A stretch of 64,000 nt of DNA from Rosenbergiella metrosideri (GTDB lineage Bacteria; Pseudomonadota; Gammaproteobacteria; Enterobacterales; Enterobacteriaceae). Shown here in pieces: positions 41,528 to 50,509 of the stretch (positions are counted from its first letter, which is position 1; each line of letters opens with the position of its first letter). Under the pieces are notes generated by a model. The model saw only the letters and a list, made by a program, of their open reading frames with translations, ran no database searches and was not told the DNA's origin. The stretch is from positions 187,273 through 251,272 of the forward strand of contig NZ_JALBCV010000003.1 in NCBI RefSeq assembly GCF_022602565.1, written 5' to 3'. Position numbers and translations under genes: made by a program.

Positions 41528-43312
41528 TTATGCCTGAACCAATGGGCCAGGGTTCTTGAGGTACACCTCACGGATAGTTTTAGCAGACCAATAGGTCAGA
41601 GCCGCCACCAGTCCGGTTGGGTTATAGCCAAGCCCCTGTGGGAACGCTGACGCCCCCGGCACGAAGACGTTATGCACGTCCCAACTTTGCAGATAACGGT
41701 TAATCGCGCTCGTGGCTGGGTTTTCACCCATGATTGCGCCACCATTCATATGGGTGGTTTGATAAGAGGTGGTATCGAAGTGCGCTCCCTCTTTCTTTGC
41801 TGCGCCTAGAATTGCTTTAGGATTCATCGCTTCGGCAATTTTATGCATCTTAGACACCATAAACTGTGCCATTTTGATGTCGTTTTCTTGCCAATCGAAT
41901 GTCATCCGAAGCAGCGGCTGCCCATGAATATCTTTGTAGTTGGGATCGAGATCTAAATAGTTATTACGGTATGACTGGTGGGCGCCATGGGCATCCATCG
42001 AGACATGGTGGGTATAAGTGTCTGCAACAGCCGCTTTCCACTCACTTCCCCACGCGGGTGTACCGGCAGGGACAGGAAGCCCAGAAATCGGTTTCACACC
42101 TGCTTGGTTTACCCAGAAGGGTGACCCACCCACAAAACCATACGGACCATGGTCAAAGTTATCCGCGTTAAAGTCATCCACCGCAACACCTGCACCGCCT
42201 GCTCCGATAAACGGGTTGGTAGTCGTATTTTTATCGAATAAAGCTTTAAGGGTCGATATATTCTGGTAGGCAAAGTTACGTCCCACTGCCCCTTCATTGG
42301 TGATAGGGTTGTACGGCTTACCAATGCCAGACAACAACATTAGGTGAACGTTGTGGAATTGGAAGGCTGAGAGGATCACTAAATCTGCAGGTTGAATCTG
42401 TTCCCGACCTTGTGCATCCACATAGGTGACACCTGTTGCGCGCTTTTTATCATCGGTCAGGTTTACTTTCAGTACATAGGAATCGTTACGTAGTTCAAAT
42501 TTAGGCTCTTGGCGAAGCGCCGGCAGAATATTAACGTTCGGCGACGCCTTAGAATACATGTAACAAGCGTAACCACTACAATAACCGCAGAAGTTACACG
42601 GCCCCATTTGCGCCCCATAAGTATTAGTATAAGGCCCAGAGGTGTTAGCTGAAGGCATATCGTAGGGGTGGTAACCCACCGCTTGCGCAGCCTTATAGAA
42701 TAATTGCGCAGAATACGTTCTTTTCTGGGCAGGCAGTGGGAAGTCTTGCGAGCGATCCCCCGCATAAGGGTTCCCCCCTTTATCTTTACCCACGACATTG
42801 CCTTTAATCGACCAAGCAGTGCCTGAGGTACCAAAAACTTTTTCTGATTGATCAAAGAACGGTTCGAGTTCGTCGTAGGTGACACCGAAATCTTGGATCG
42901 TCATACCTTCTGGAATAAAGTTTTTCCCATAACGCTCTTCGTAATGGCTACGCAGACGTAATTCTGTAGGATCGACGCGAAAGTGAACGCCCGACCAGTG
43001 TAACCCTGCGCCACCCGTACCGGTACCCGGTAAGAATGCGGCAAGCTGGCGATAAGGCACCGCCGTTTGCGAGGGATTATGGCGGATGGTTACGGTACTT
43101 TTGGACAGATCTTGGAAAAGTTTTTTACGAACGTTATAGGTTAATTCGTCGATTGATTGTGGGTAAGCGCCATCGGGATAAGTATCACGATGTGGACCAC
43201 GCTCCAGCGCGACCACTGTCAGGCCCGCTTCGGTTAACTCTTTCGCCATAATCGCACCTGCCCAACCGAAGCCGACGATTACCGCATCTACTTTTTTCTG
43301 TTCATTCGCCAT
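41528..43312 (-). CDS. Gluconate 2-dehydrogenase flavoprotein subunit (GMC family)
   Basis: 594 residues. FAD Rossmann motif AVIVGFGWAGAIMAKELTEA near residue 10, GMC blocks GTGTGGAGLHWSGVHFRVDP and the C-terminal VPGASAFPQGLGYNPTGLVA. A cluster GPCNFCGYCSGYACYMYSKA has four Cys, typical for this dehydrogenase family and reported to hold an Fe-S centre in relatives. No signal peptide: it is exported as a complex with the Tat-signalled gamma subunit. It oxidises D-gluconate to 2-keto-D-gluconate. Starts 2 bases after the gamma stop. Confidence 0.88.
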   Translation of the reverse strand: MANEQKKVDAVIVGFGWAGAIMAKELTEAGLTVVALERGPHRDTYPDGAYPQSIDELTYNVRKKLFQDLSKSTVTIRHNPSQTAVPYRQLAAFLPGTGTGGAGLHWSGVHFRVDPTELRLRSHYEERYGKNFIPEGMTIQDFGVTYDELEPFFDQSEKVFGTSGTAWSIKGNVVGKDKGGNPYAGDRSQDFPLPAQKRTYSAQLFYKAAQAVGYHPYDMPSANTSGPYTNTYGAQMGPCNFCGYCSGYACYMYSKASPNVNILPALRQEPKFELRNDSYVLKVNLTDDKKRATGVTYVDAQGREQIQPADLVILSAFQFHNVHLMLLSGIGKPYNPITNEGAVGRNFAYQNISTLKALFDKNTTTNPFIGAGGAGVAVDDFNADNFDHGPYGFVGGSPFWVNQAGVKPISGLPVPAGTPAWGSEWKAAVADTYTHHVSMDAHGAHQSYRNNYLDLDPNYKDIHGQPLLRMTFDWQENDIKMAQFMVSKMHKIAEAMNPKAILGAAKKEGAHFDTTSYQTTHMNGGAIMGENPATSAINRYLQSWDVHNVFVPGASAFPQGLGYNPTGLVAALTYWSAKTIREVYLKNPGPLVQA

Positions 43313-43314
43313 AA

Positions 43315-44049
43315 TTAACTTCTCTCACCCCGAATCGATACTGGTGGTAATGGGTAGCGTTCACCACGCTCCACCCAATCCATAAAGTCTGCACGCGCGC
43401 CTGGAAAATTAATTAATTTCCACCCCACTAATCCCTGATTACCACCGTGGATAGGATCGCTAAAGAAGCCTTCGCGGGTATTTTGCAGTAGGAATGAGAA
43501 GAAAGTTTTCGATGGCAGTTGCTGGAAGTTCACCTTGCCGCTTTCTAAGGCTTTGAGAAATTCAACTTGTTGCTCTGCACTAAGATCGGCAAAGATCTTG
43601 CCATATTGCTGCTGACTTTGATGATTTGCCTCGGCAATCCCCAATCGATAGATTTGCTGCGGAACTAAAGGCAGCTGATAGCCAAACTCTTTTTCTACAT
43701 CGGGGGTAAAAGGCCCCTGCATATACCAGTTTGCACCGGTGGCATAAGGGGTATTCATTTGACGATCAATATACTCAGGAACACCTGCTTCTAATGCACC
43801 CGGGCCACGCTCATCTTTCGGGATCAGTTGCGTTACGGCAGTGGTGATAAATGCAAATTCTTCAGCCGTAAACCAAGAAGGTTGGTACTCTCTCGCCTGA
43901 GAATGGGTAGAACCAGTGTTGTCTGCAGCCAAGACACTTCGACTCTCTAGAGCCCCTATCCCTGCCGTCCCGACAGCCATGGCTGGCGCGATAGCGATAG
44001 TTTTCAGCAGAAAATCACGGCGTGACTGGCCGTTTTTTTGTTCTGACAT
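43315..44049 (-). CDS. Gluconate 2-dehydrogenase gamma subunit (subunit 3)
   Basis: 244 residues. Twin-arginine signal [19 protein letters not shown] carries the flavoprotein partner across the membrane. The mature part has [20 protein letters not shown] and [20 protein letters not shown], the gluconate_2-dh3 family pattern. First gene of the three-gene operon. The 275 bases upstream (44050-44324), shared with divergent sbmA, include stretches with AT-rich -10-like elements but no operator I can name. Confidence 0.88.
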   Translation of the reverse strand: MSEQKNGQSRRDFLLKTIAIAPAMAVGTAGIGALESRSVLAADNTGSTHSQAREYQPSWFTAEEFAFITTAVTQLIPKDERGPGALEAGVPEYIDRQMNTPYATGANWYMQGPFTPDVEKEFGYQLPLVPQQIYRLGIAEANHQSQQQYGKIFADLSAEQQVEFLKALESGKVNFQQLPSKTFFSFLLQNTREGFFSDPIHGGNQGLVGWKLINFPGARADFMDWVERGERYPLPPVSIRGERS

Positions 44050-44324
44050 GACATTGCCTTAATACTGCAAATAATGCAGCATGAAAAATTGAAAGATAGC
44101 CTGACAGTGTTGTTCGGTAACGCTGTCGTATTTTTATAAGGTGGTTACCGGTAACAATCCAATTGTAACACAGTTGAGTAACATCAAAAATCATATCTAC
44201 TTATTTTTTGTGACGACATTTAACATCTTGTCATCACAATATGTTTTTTAATCGCCAGTAAGATCCTTCTCCCGTCGGTTAAACTAGTATAGTCACCACA
44301 GGAGTAAATTTTCAGGGAGTTATC

Positions 44325-45563
44325 ATGTTTAAGTGTTATTTCCCACGTCCACTGCTCTTTTTCACTAGCGCAGCCGTATGGAGTTTGGTCGTGGTCCTTT
44401 TTTGGTTCGGTGTCGCCGTACAGTTACCAGCCCATTTTCCGTCACTCGCCAAGGCTTTTCTGGCTCCGTTACCCACAACTATTGCGCGATTCTGGCAACT
44501 CAGTTACCTCTGGTTCTATCTCTATTTCTGGGCCGCGGTCACGATCTTCGCCGCTATGTGGCGAATAATCGATAATCATCCTTGGCAACGCTGGTCCGTT
44601 TGGGGATTGGCCCTCATTATTTTTTCAACCTGGTTTAGTGTTCAAGTCGGTGTTGCGATAAATGCTTGGTATGCTCCCTTTGGGGATCTTATCCAAAAAG
44701 CGCTGGGTAAAGCAGGATCGGTGAAAATTGAGGATTTTTATCAGCAAATCTATGCATTTCTTGGTATTGCATTAGTCGCCGTCGTGGTCGGTGTATTAAA
44801 TAACTTCTTCGTCAGCCACTGGGTATTTCGCTGGCGTACCGCAATGAACAACTTTTTTATGGCGAATTGGGGACAGTTACGCCATGTCGAGGGGGCCTCT
44901 CAGCGGGTACAAGAAGACACGATGCGCTTCGCGGATACCTTGGAAAGTTGGGGCGTGAGCTTACTGCAGGCGATTATGACGTTGATAGCATTCCTACCGA
45001 TCTTGGCACAGCTTTCCGTACACGTAAAATCTGTACCGATTATCGGCGATATTCCCTATGCATTGGTGATCATTGCCATTGTATGGTCGCTTTTTGGGAC
45101 GGCTTTATTAGCGGTTGTTGGAATAAAACTGCCTGGACTCTCCTTTAAAAACCAACGGGTAGAGGCAGCCTATCGTAAAGAGTTAGTGTATGGCGAGGAT
45201 GATGTTAGTCGGGCTACGCCTCCGACGGTGAAAGCGCTCTATAACCAAGTGCGCTATAACTACTTTCGTCTCTACTTCCATTATCTCTACTTCAACATTA
45301 CCCGTATTTTGTATCTACAAGTCGATAATATCTTTGGCTTATTTGTGCTCTTCCCCGCTATTGTCGCGGGAACGATCACCTTAGGGTTAATGAACCAAAT
45401 CTCTAACGTGTTCGACCAAGTACGCTCATCATTCCAATACTTGATCAATTCATGGTCTACGTTAGTCGAATTGATGTCAATTTATAAGCGTCTTCATAGT
45501 TTTGAGATGATCCTTAAGGATAAGTCCCACCGTGACTTGATCAATGATGCCTCAGACACGTGA
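44325..45563 (+). CDS. sbmA: Peptide antibiotic transporter SbmA
   Basis: 412 residues (E. coli 406). Inner-membrane homodimer driven by proton motive force, taking up microcins B17/J25, bleomycin, Bac7-type proline-rich peptides and peptide-linked oligomers. Conserved blocks: [43 protein letters not shown], and [15 protein letters not shown] near the C-terminus. Ribosome site CAGGGAG precedes ATG. Own terminator at 45574. Confidence 0.94.
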   Translation: MFKCYFPRPLLFFTSAAVWSLVVVLFWFGVAVQLPAHFPSLAKAFLAPLPTTIARFWQLSYLWFYLYFWAAVTIFAAMWRIIDNHPWQRWSVWGLALIIFSTWFSVQVGVAINAWYAPFGDLIQKALGKAGSVKIEDFYQQIYAFLGIALVAVVVGVLNNFFVSHWVFRWRTAMNNFFMANWGQLRHVEGASQRVQEDTMRFADTLESWGVSLLQAIMTLIAFLPILAQLSVHVKSVPIIGDIPYALVIIAIVWSLFGTALLAVVGIKLPGLSFKNQRVEAAYRKELVYGEDDVSRATPPTVKALYNQVRYNYFRLYFHYLYFNITRILYLQVDNIFGLFVLFPAIVAGTITLGLMNQISNVFDQVRSSFQYLINSWSTLVELMSIYKRLHSFEMILKDKSHRDLINDASDT

Positions 45564-45573
45564 ATGATAAAGG

Positions 45574-45599
45574 AAAGGTGAGGTAACTCACCTTTTTTT
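45574..45599 (+). terminator. sbmA terminator
   Basis: AAAGGTGAG pairs with CTCACCTTT around GTAA, followed by seven T in total. It lies 11 bases after the sbmA stop and separates sbmA from the next gene. Confidence 0.88.
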
Positions 45600-45622
45600 G
45601 TCCCCTTATAAGGAAGAAGATA

Positions 45623-46525
45623 ATGAAACGCGTTACCCCGGCTCTACTTGCTTCATTAATCACAGTGGGCTTCTCGTGTAGTCCCTTCTCTTATGCCCAG
45701 ACGGTGAAAACCCTTAACGTCAGTCAGATTCGCCCCACACAACCGGCAATTGGTGACGATGAAGTGAATTATAAAGTCGCCAAATTACAGAACGATCACA
45801 AAGCATTATTCGACGAATTCTGTGAAAATATTGGAGCAAAAGGTGTTAAGACCTTTGATAGCCAATCATCCCTCGCACAACCGACTAGCTTTAGCTGCCT
45901 TGCGGCTCCCGGCACGGACGCAGAGGATGTAAAAAGTGCCGTCATTGCACCGGACCATCATATCTACCTGACCGATGGCCACCACACAGTATCGACCTTT
46001 AGAGCGCTCGCTAATAATCAGGATTTTCCATTTGTAGTCCGTATTACCAATGACTTCAGTCATCTAGCGTCGATGGACCGCTTCTGGAGTACGATGCAAC
46101 AACAGCATTTGACTTGGCTTGAAGACCCACAAGGAAAACCGGTGGCTGCTACTCAGTTACCTCAACAGGTTGGTTTACAGGCCATGCAAGACGATCCTTA
46201 TCGCTCGATTGTCTATTTTCTACGGGGCATCGCCTATGATAAACCCGATCAAGCACCACCATTCTTAGAGTTCTACCTAGGTAGCTGGCTCCGCTCGCAG
46301 CAACCTGTCAACACTCAGCAACTATCGACCAAAACTGGCTATATGGCTTATTTACAGCAAGCCGCGGCACGCTTAGTCGCCGCGCCAGGGGGTCAGCATT
46401 CAACCGATAAAGTAGACTCTCCGACCTTATCGCAGTTAGGACAACGTCAAACCGTTAATGAGAAGAAGCTAAACAAATTAGCCGAACCAGGCGGGAAATT
46501 ATCCCTCTTATTTAAAGAGGGATAA
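45623..46525 (+). CDS. Exported ParB/Srx-fold (ParBc_2) protein
   Basis: 300 residues with a Sec signal peptide (cleavage near SYAQ). After it comes LNVSQIRPTQPAIGDDEVNY, resembling the opening of ParB-type folds, and YLTDGHHTVSTFRAL with DGHH at 118-121, the phosphate-site motif of ParB/sulfiredoxin domains. This fits the family PF08857, called putative ParB-like nuclease. The export signal argues against a chromosome-partition role. Activity is unknown; GAAGAAGAT-type spacing before ATG gives a weak ribosome site. Downstream of sbmA but separated by a terminator. Confidence 0.7.
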   Translation: MKRVTPALLASLITVGFSCSPFSYAQTVKTLNVSQIRPTQPAIGDDEVNYKVAKLQNDHKALFDEFCENIGAKGVKTFDSQSSLAQPTSFSCLAAPGTDAEDVKSAVIAPDHHIYLTDGHHTVSTFRALANNQDFPFVVRITNDFSHLASMDRFWSTMQQQHLTWLEDPQGKPVAATQLPQQVGLQAMQDDPYRSIVYFLRGIAYDKPDQAPPFLEFYLGSWLRSQQPVNTQQLSTKTGYMAYLQQAAARLVAAPGGQHSTDKVDSPTLSQLGQRQTVNEKKLNKLAEPGGKLSLLFKEG

Positions 46526-46528
46526 CGC

Positions 46529-46557
46529 AAAAAAGGCCTCTTGATGAGGCCTTTTTT
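46529..46557. terminator. Bidirectional terminator between ParB-like gene and yncE
   Basis: AAAAGGCCTC (46531-46540) pairs with GAGGCCTTTT (46546-46555) with T runs on both strands. It serves both convergent genes. Confidence 0.9.
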
Positions 46558-46558
46558 A

Positions 46559-47596
46559 TTACAACGTGATGCGCAAGACAGTATCTGGCTGCGTGGCTTC
46601 TTTCTCACGAGAAGAGGGTTGCTTAACCGTGACATACAGGACATCGCCCTTGTCGGACAGCGCTAAGCTATTTGGCATGCCGTCCGTTTTAACGGTGCGT
46701 TTAACCTGATAGGTTTTCGTATCGACAATGCTGACGGTTCCGGCTTTACGGTGCGTCACATACAGCTCTTGGCGCTGTGCATTGAATAGAACACCCAAAG
46801 ATTCGGGAACCTTAATGCTGGTTAAGACTTTATTCGTTTGGGTATCAATGACCACAACCTGCGGCTGTTTGAAATCCGCAATAAATGCACGATGACCTGC
46901 TGTATCCAAACTGACATTTAACAGCATATGATCGCCCGGTAAATCCAGCTTCGTCCGTTTTACAATACTATTATTTTGCGTATCGATCTTGATCCATTCT
47001 GCATCGGCATTGGAGAGGTATAGCGCATGCTGAGAGGCATCAATAGCCAGACCTGTCGCCATTTTACCCACGCCGGTGATGGTTTTGATCACTTTCAGTG
47101 ATTTACCGTCGAGTACCCACACCACACTCTCAGCCCCTACACCCGTCGCATAGACTTGATGGGTGGTTGGATCGACCGTAATCTCACGAATTTGTGGCGG
47201 TCGGAAAGACTCGGTACGTTGACGCGTTTCAACTACTTGTTGAGCGATAATTTTATGCGTTTTTAAGTCAATCGCGGTAATCGAGCCATCGCGCGTATTA
47301 CCGGTATAGAGGATATGTTGGGTATTATCGATGGCAACGCCAAAGGGTTTAAGTGGCTCTTTGATCACTTGTTCGGTCTTCAAGCTTTGCGGGTTAAGTA
47401 CATATACCGCACCGCCGGTTTCTTGTCGGCTGCCTGCACTGGCTACATACAACTGCGGTGAAGATTGACCATAAGCCAGCTCGTAAATCCCTTTGGAAAC
47501 AGGCTGAGTGAGTGTTTGTGCTTCCTCAGCAAATGCTCCCGCAGAGAAGAGCGCTGTTACCAGCAATAATGGACGGAAAAGAGAATTGCGTTGCAT
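46559..47596 (-). CDS. yncE: YncE-like periplasmic beta-propeller protein
   Basis: 345 residues from ATG 47596 (GAGG eight bases upstream); E. coli YncE has 353. Signal peptide ending GAFA, then seven-bladed repeats: LYVASAGSRQETGGAVYVLN, LYTGNTRDGSITAIDLKTHK, VYATGVGAESVVWVLDG, LYVTHRKAGTVSIVDTKTYQ. E. coli YncE is periplasmic, binds single-stranded DNA in vitro and is iron-regulated; its purpose remains unclear. A Fur-like box lies 95 bases upstream. Monocistronic. Confidence 0.88.
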   Translation of the reverse strand: MQRNSLFRPLLLVTALFSAGAFAEEAQTLTQPVSKGIYELAYGQSSPQLYVASAGSRQETGGAVYVLNPQSLKTEQVIKEPLKPFGVAIDNTQHILYTGNTRDGSITAIDLKTHKIIAQQVVETRQRTESFRPPQIREITVDPTTHQVYATGVGAESVVWVLDGKSLKVIKTITGVGKMATGLAIDASQHALYLSNADAEWIKIDTQNNSIVKRTKLDLPGDHMLLNVSLDTAGHRAFIADFKQPQVVVIDTQTNKVLTSIKVPESLGVLFNAQRQELYVTHRKAGTVSIVDTKTYQVKRTVKTDGMPNSLALSDKGDVLYVTVKQPSSREKEATQPDTVLRITL

Positions 47597-47690
47597 AGTC
47601 ATTACCTCTGTCATTGCGCTTTGGGTCACCAACAGAGCCCTTAGCGCTTATCATGTTGAGAAACGCTAAGAGTGTAATAGATTTTTCAAA

Positions 47691-47705
47691 TGATAAATAT
47701 AATCA
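47691..47705. promoter_or_regulatory. Fur-like box upstream of yncE
   Basis: TGATAAATATAATCA matches the 7-1-7 Fur core TGATAATNATTATCA at 12 of 14 positions and is flanked by AA/TT that extend the inverted repeat. It sits between murQ and yncE, 95 bases before the yncE start. E. coli yncE is a known Fur target. Confidence 0.6.
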
Positions 47706-47710
47706 TTTCG

Positions 47711-48622
47711 TTATTTGTTAGCGGACGCGAGTAACGCGGAACGGATAAAGCCTTTATGCTCAACTAAGCGGGCTTGTGCCTGCTCTGCCGTTAATTCTGC
47801 CAAGATCATCAGTATCGCGGTTTTACACTGTCCGTTACAGGCCACAAGAGCAGCTCCCGCCTCTTCCGCCCCACAGCCAGTGGCTTCGATCACGATATTT
47901 TTTTGCCGTTGAACGAGCTTCTGATTAGTAGCTTCCACATCGACCATTAAATTGCCAAATACCTTTCCACTGCGGATCATCGACCCCGTCGTCAACATAT
48001 TCAGAATCATTTTTTGTGCAGTCCCAGCCTTCAACCGAGACGATCCAGTCACCACTTCAGGCCCTACCACCGCGCTAAGCGCGATCTCTGCACACTCCGC
48101 CATAGGGCTTTGCGCATTACAGCTAATGGCGATGGTGACCGCTCCACGCTGTTTTGCCCAAGATAACGCCCCCAAAACATAAGGTGTGCGGCCGCTGGCG
48201 GCAATGCCGACTAAAATATCTTGTGCTGTAAAGTTAATGGCCTGTAAGTCTTTAGCCCCTTGCTCTGCATCATCTTCGGCATTCTCAACCGCTTGTAAAA
48301 TTGCCTTATGCCCGCCAGCAATCAATCCAATGACTTGCTCAGGGGAAGTCCCAAACGTTGGTGGACACTCACTAGCATCCAAAATACCTAAACGTCCCGA
48401 AGTGCCCGCACCACTATAAATTAAGCGCCCACCTCGAGCAAAAGCCGCGGTAATCGCGTCTACGGCCTGGGTGATTTCAGGCAAAATCGCCTCAACCGCG
48501 AAGGCAATTTTTTTATCTTCGTCGTTAATGACCTTGAGCATTTCGGCAGTCGATAACTGGTCGATATTTTCACTTGCAGTATTGCGACCTTCGGTCACGA
48601 GATGATGGAGATTAAGGGACAT
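47711..48622 (-). CDS. murQ: N-acetylmuramic acid 6-phosphate etherase
   Basis: 303 residues from ATG 48622 (AAGG upstream), E. coli 298. SIS-domain enzyme that removes lactate from MurNAc-6-P to give GlcNAc-6-P in peptidoglycan recycling. Conserved parts: [40 protein letters not shown] and ECPPTFGT, plus [20 protein letters not shown]. murP, murR and anmK are not adjacent, so it acts alone in this segment. The gltP terminator precedes it, hence its own promoter probably lies in 48623-48645. Confidence 0.94.
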   Translation of the reverse strand: MSLNLHHLVTEGRNTASENIDQLSTAEMLKVINDEDKKIAFAVEAILPEITQAVDAITAAFARGGRLIYSGAGTSGRLGILDASECPPTFGTSPEQVIGLIAGGHKAILQAVENAEDDAEQGAKDLQAINFTAQDILVGIAASGRTPYVLGALSWAKQRGAVTIAISCNAQSPMAECAEIALSAVVGPEVVTGSSRLKAGTAQKMILNMLTTGSMIRSGKVFGNLMVDVEATNQKLVQRQKNIVIEATGCGAEEAGAALVACNGQCKTAILMILAELTAEQAQARLVEHKGFIRSALLASANK

Positions 48623-48642
48623 AATCAAGCCTTATTTTGCAC

Positions 48643-48690
48643 AAAAAAAACGGGAGTGATGAAGGGGATTAACCCTATCATGCACTCCCG
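48643..48690 (-). terminator. gltP terminator
   Basis: CGGGAGTG (48651-48658) pairs with CACTCCCG (48683-48690); on the minus strand the hairpin is followed by eight T. It ends the gltP transcript. Confidence 0.85.
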
Positions 48691-48713
48691 ATCGATCAGT
48701 AATCAATCGTCTG

Positions 48714-50018
48714 TTATTTAGCGCGCGACGTCCCCAGCATTTGCTGTTCGTATGCCCGCGCTTTATTCACATCAAACTGTTTTTCCCAGCAAGAGATGAC
48801 CAAGACGGCTAAGGCATTACCGACCACATTCAATGCCGTACGTGCCATATCCATAATACGGTCAACCCCAGCGATAAAGGCTAAGCCTTCTAACGGGATG
48901 CCTACGCTACCCAGTGTGGCTAATAACACCACGAAAGAGACGCCTGGTACACCGGCGATACCTTTCGAGGTCACCATTAAGGTAAGAACTAAAATAATCT
49001 GATGGGTCAAGGAAAGCTCAATACCATAAAGTTGGGCAATAAAGATTGCCGCAATACTTTGATAAAGCGTCGAACCGTCTAAGTTAAAGGAATAACCGGT
49101 CGGAACAACGAAGCTGGTGATTGATTTCGGCGCGCCATAGGCTTCCATCTTTTCCATGATCCGAGGCAACACAGTCTCTGAGCTCGAGGTTGAATAGGAC
49201 AGAATAAGCTCATCTTTTAATATGCGCATCAGTGTCCAAATATTCAGACTGCAAAACTTCGCAACACCGCCCAAGATAACAAAGGCAAACAATAAAATGG
49301 CGGCATACACCAGTCCAACTAACTTCGCGAGCGGATAAAGCGATGCAAAACCAAAGTTAGCCACGGTCACGGTCAACAGCGCAAACACACCGACTGGCGC
49401 ATAACGCATGATCATATTAGTGACTTTAAACATGGTTTCAGAGACCGAACGGAAAACAGAGACCAGCGGATCGCGGTGTTCTGCCGGTAGCGACGATAAG
49501 CCTAATCCAAATAATACCGAGAAGAAGATAATCGCTAGCATGTCACCATTCGCAAAAGAGACAAAAATATTTTGCGGGATGATCGACAGGATAGTGGTCA
49601 CTAAGCTATGAGGCCCGTTCTGCACTTGTTGCGTCGTAGCTTCGTATTTTGATATATCCGTCGTGGTTAACGCAGACATATCAATGCCGGTTCCTGGATG
49701 GAACACATTGGCTAATGTCAGGCCAACCACGATAGCAATGGTGGTGATCACTTCAAAATAGATAATGGTTTTAAGGCCAATACGCCCTAATTTTTTCGCA
49801 TCACCGACCCCGGCAATCCCGACGATAAGTGATGAAACAACGATCGGGATCACAATCATTTTGATCAAATGAATAAAGATGTCACCCGCAGGTTTTAACA
49901 CATTGACCACCAGCCAGTCGCGGCTATCTGGTGCATTGTGGAGGATGCTTCCGGCAACAATCCCTAAAATCAGTGCAATTAGGATTTGCCAAGCAAGAGT
50001 GATTTTGAAGCCTTTCAT
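48714..50018 (-). CDS. gltP: Glutamate/aspartate:proton symporter GltP
   Basis: 434 residues (E. coli 437). DAACS family elevator carrier. Opening ITLAWQILIALILGIVAGSI, LIKMIVIPIVVSSLIVG, the serine-rich hairpin SYSTSSSETVLPRIMEKM, then PTGYSFNLDGSTLYQSIAAI (NMDGT-like motif) and MVTSKGIAGVPGVSFV. Proton-coupled, as in GltP, not sodium-coupled. It is divergent from acs; in E. coli gltP is also near acs. Confidence 0.94.
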   Translation of the reverse strand: MKGFKITLAWQILIALILGIVAGSILHNAPDSRDWLVVNVLKPAGDIFIHLIKMIVIPIVVSSLIVGIAGVGDAKKLGRIGLKTIIYFEVITTIAIVVGLTLANVFHPGTGIDMSALTTTDISKYEATTQQVQNGPHSLVTTILSIIPQNIFVSFANGDMLAIIFFSVLFGLGLSSLPAEHRDPLVSVFRSVSETMFKVTNMIMRYAPVGVFALLTVTVANFGFASLYPLAKLVGLVYAAILLFAFVILGGVAKFCSLNIWTLMRILKDELILSYSTSSSETVLPRIMEKMEAYGAPKSITSFVVPTGYSFNLDGSTLYQSIAAIFIAQLYGIELSLTHQIILVLTLMVTSKGIAGVPGVSFVVLLATLGSVGIPLEGLAFIAGVDRIMDMARTALNVVGNALAVLVISCWEKQFDVNKARAYEQQMLGTSRAK

Positions 50019-50119
50019 AGAATAGTGGTTTCCTCAGTCAAACTGCCTTTCACTCTTCAGTGACAAGAGAAGTACGCAGAAATAAAAATGCCAAAAATAA
50101 AACGGCCAAGTCTTTGATG

Positions 50120-50158
50120 TTTGTGTGCTAAAACCGCCTCCTGCGATTTTGTGTGCTA
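50120..50158. repeat. Pair of 11-bp direct repeats in the gltP/acs gap
   Basis: TTTGTGTGCTA occurs at 50120-50130 and 50148-50158, 28 bases apart (nearly three helical turns). This could be a pair of sites for one regulator of gltP. The gap 50019-50509 is otherwise AT-rich and empty of genes. Confidence 0.4.
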
Positions 50159-50417
50159 TTAATTACCATTTTCTCTCTGCCGAGTGCAAGCTTTGATAAA
50201 CATCGGATAATTCTCTTTTGATAATCCATTATCGTATATAGATGACAGTTTTTTATAACCCTATCTTCTAAAAGAATAAATTCCGCTGAGTTAAATGCGC
50301 ACGTTTTGAAAAAAAATTTTTTTGATCCTGTCCGTCGCTAGGCATTTTCGGTCGATTTTGCCAGAATGGTCGACAATACCGATAAAATCAACGTATCGGT
50401 AAATAACGATGCAATCC

Positions 50418-50433
50418 CGTGATCTCTGGCACA
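50418..50433 (+). promoter_or_regulatory. Candidate CRP site before acs
   Basis: CGTGATCTCTGGCACA has 8 of 10 key CRP bases. It lies 77-92 bases before the acs ATG. E. coli acs requires two CRP sites upstream of its main promoter, so the place fits. Confidence 0.5.
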
Positions 50434-50509
50434 TATCCCAAACAAATCACCGGCTTGGTCTTTTATCATGCATATTTTCACATAAAATTAACAAAAAAGG
50501 AGACCTGTC

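Noticed and set aside
42469-42885. 138-codon frame overlapping the gluconate dehydrogenase flavoprotein gene
   Set aside because: It lies in another frame of a clearly conserved gene and its protein is low-complexity Arg/Leu-rich.
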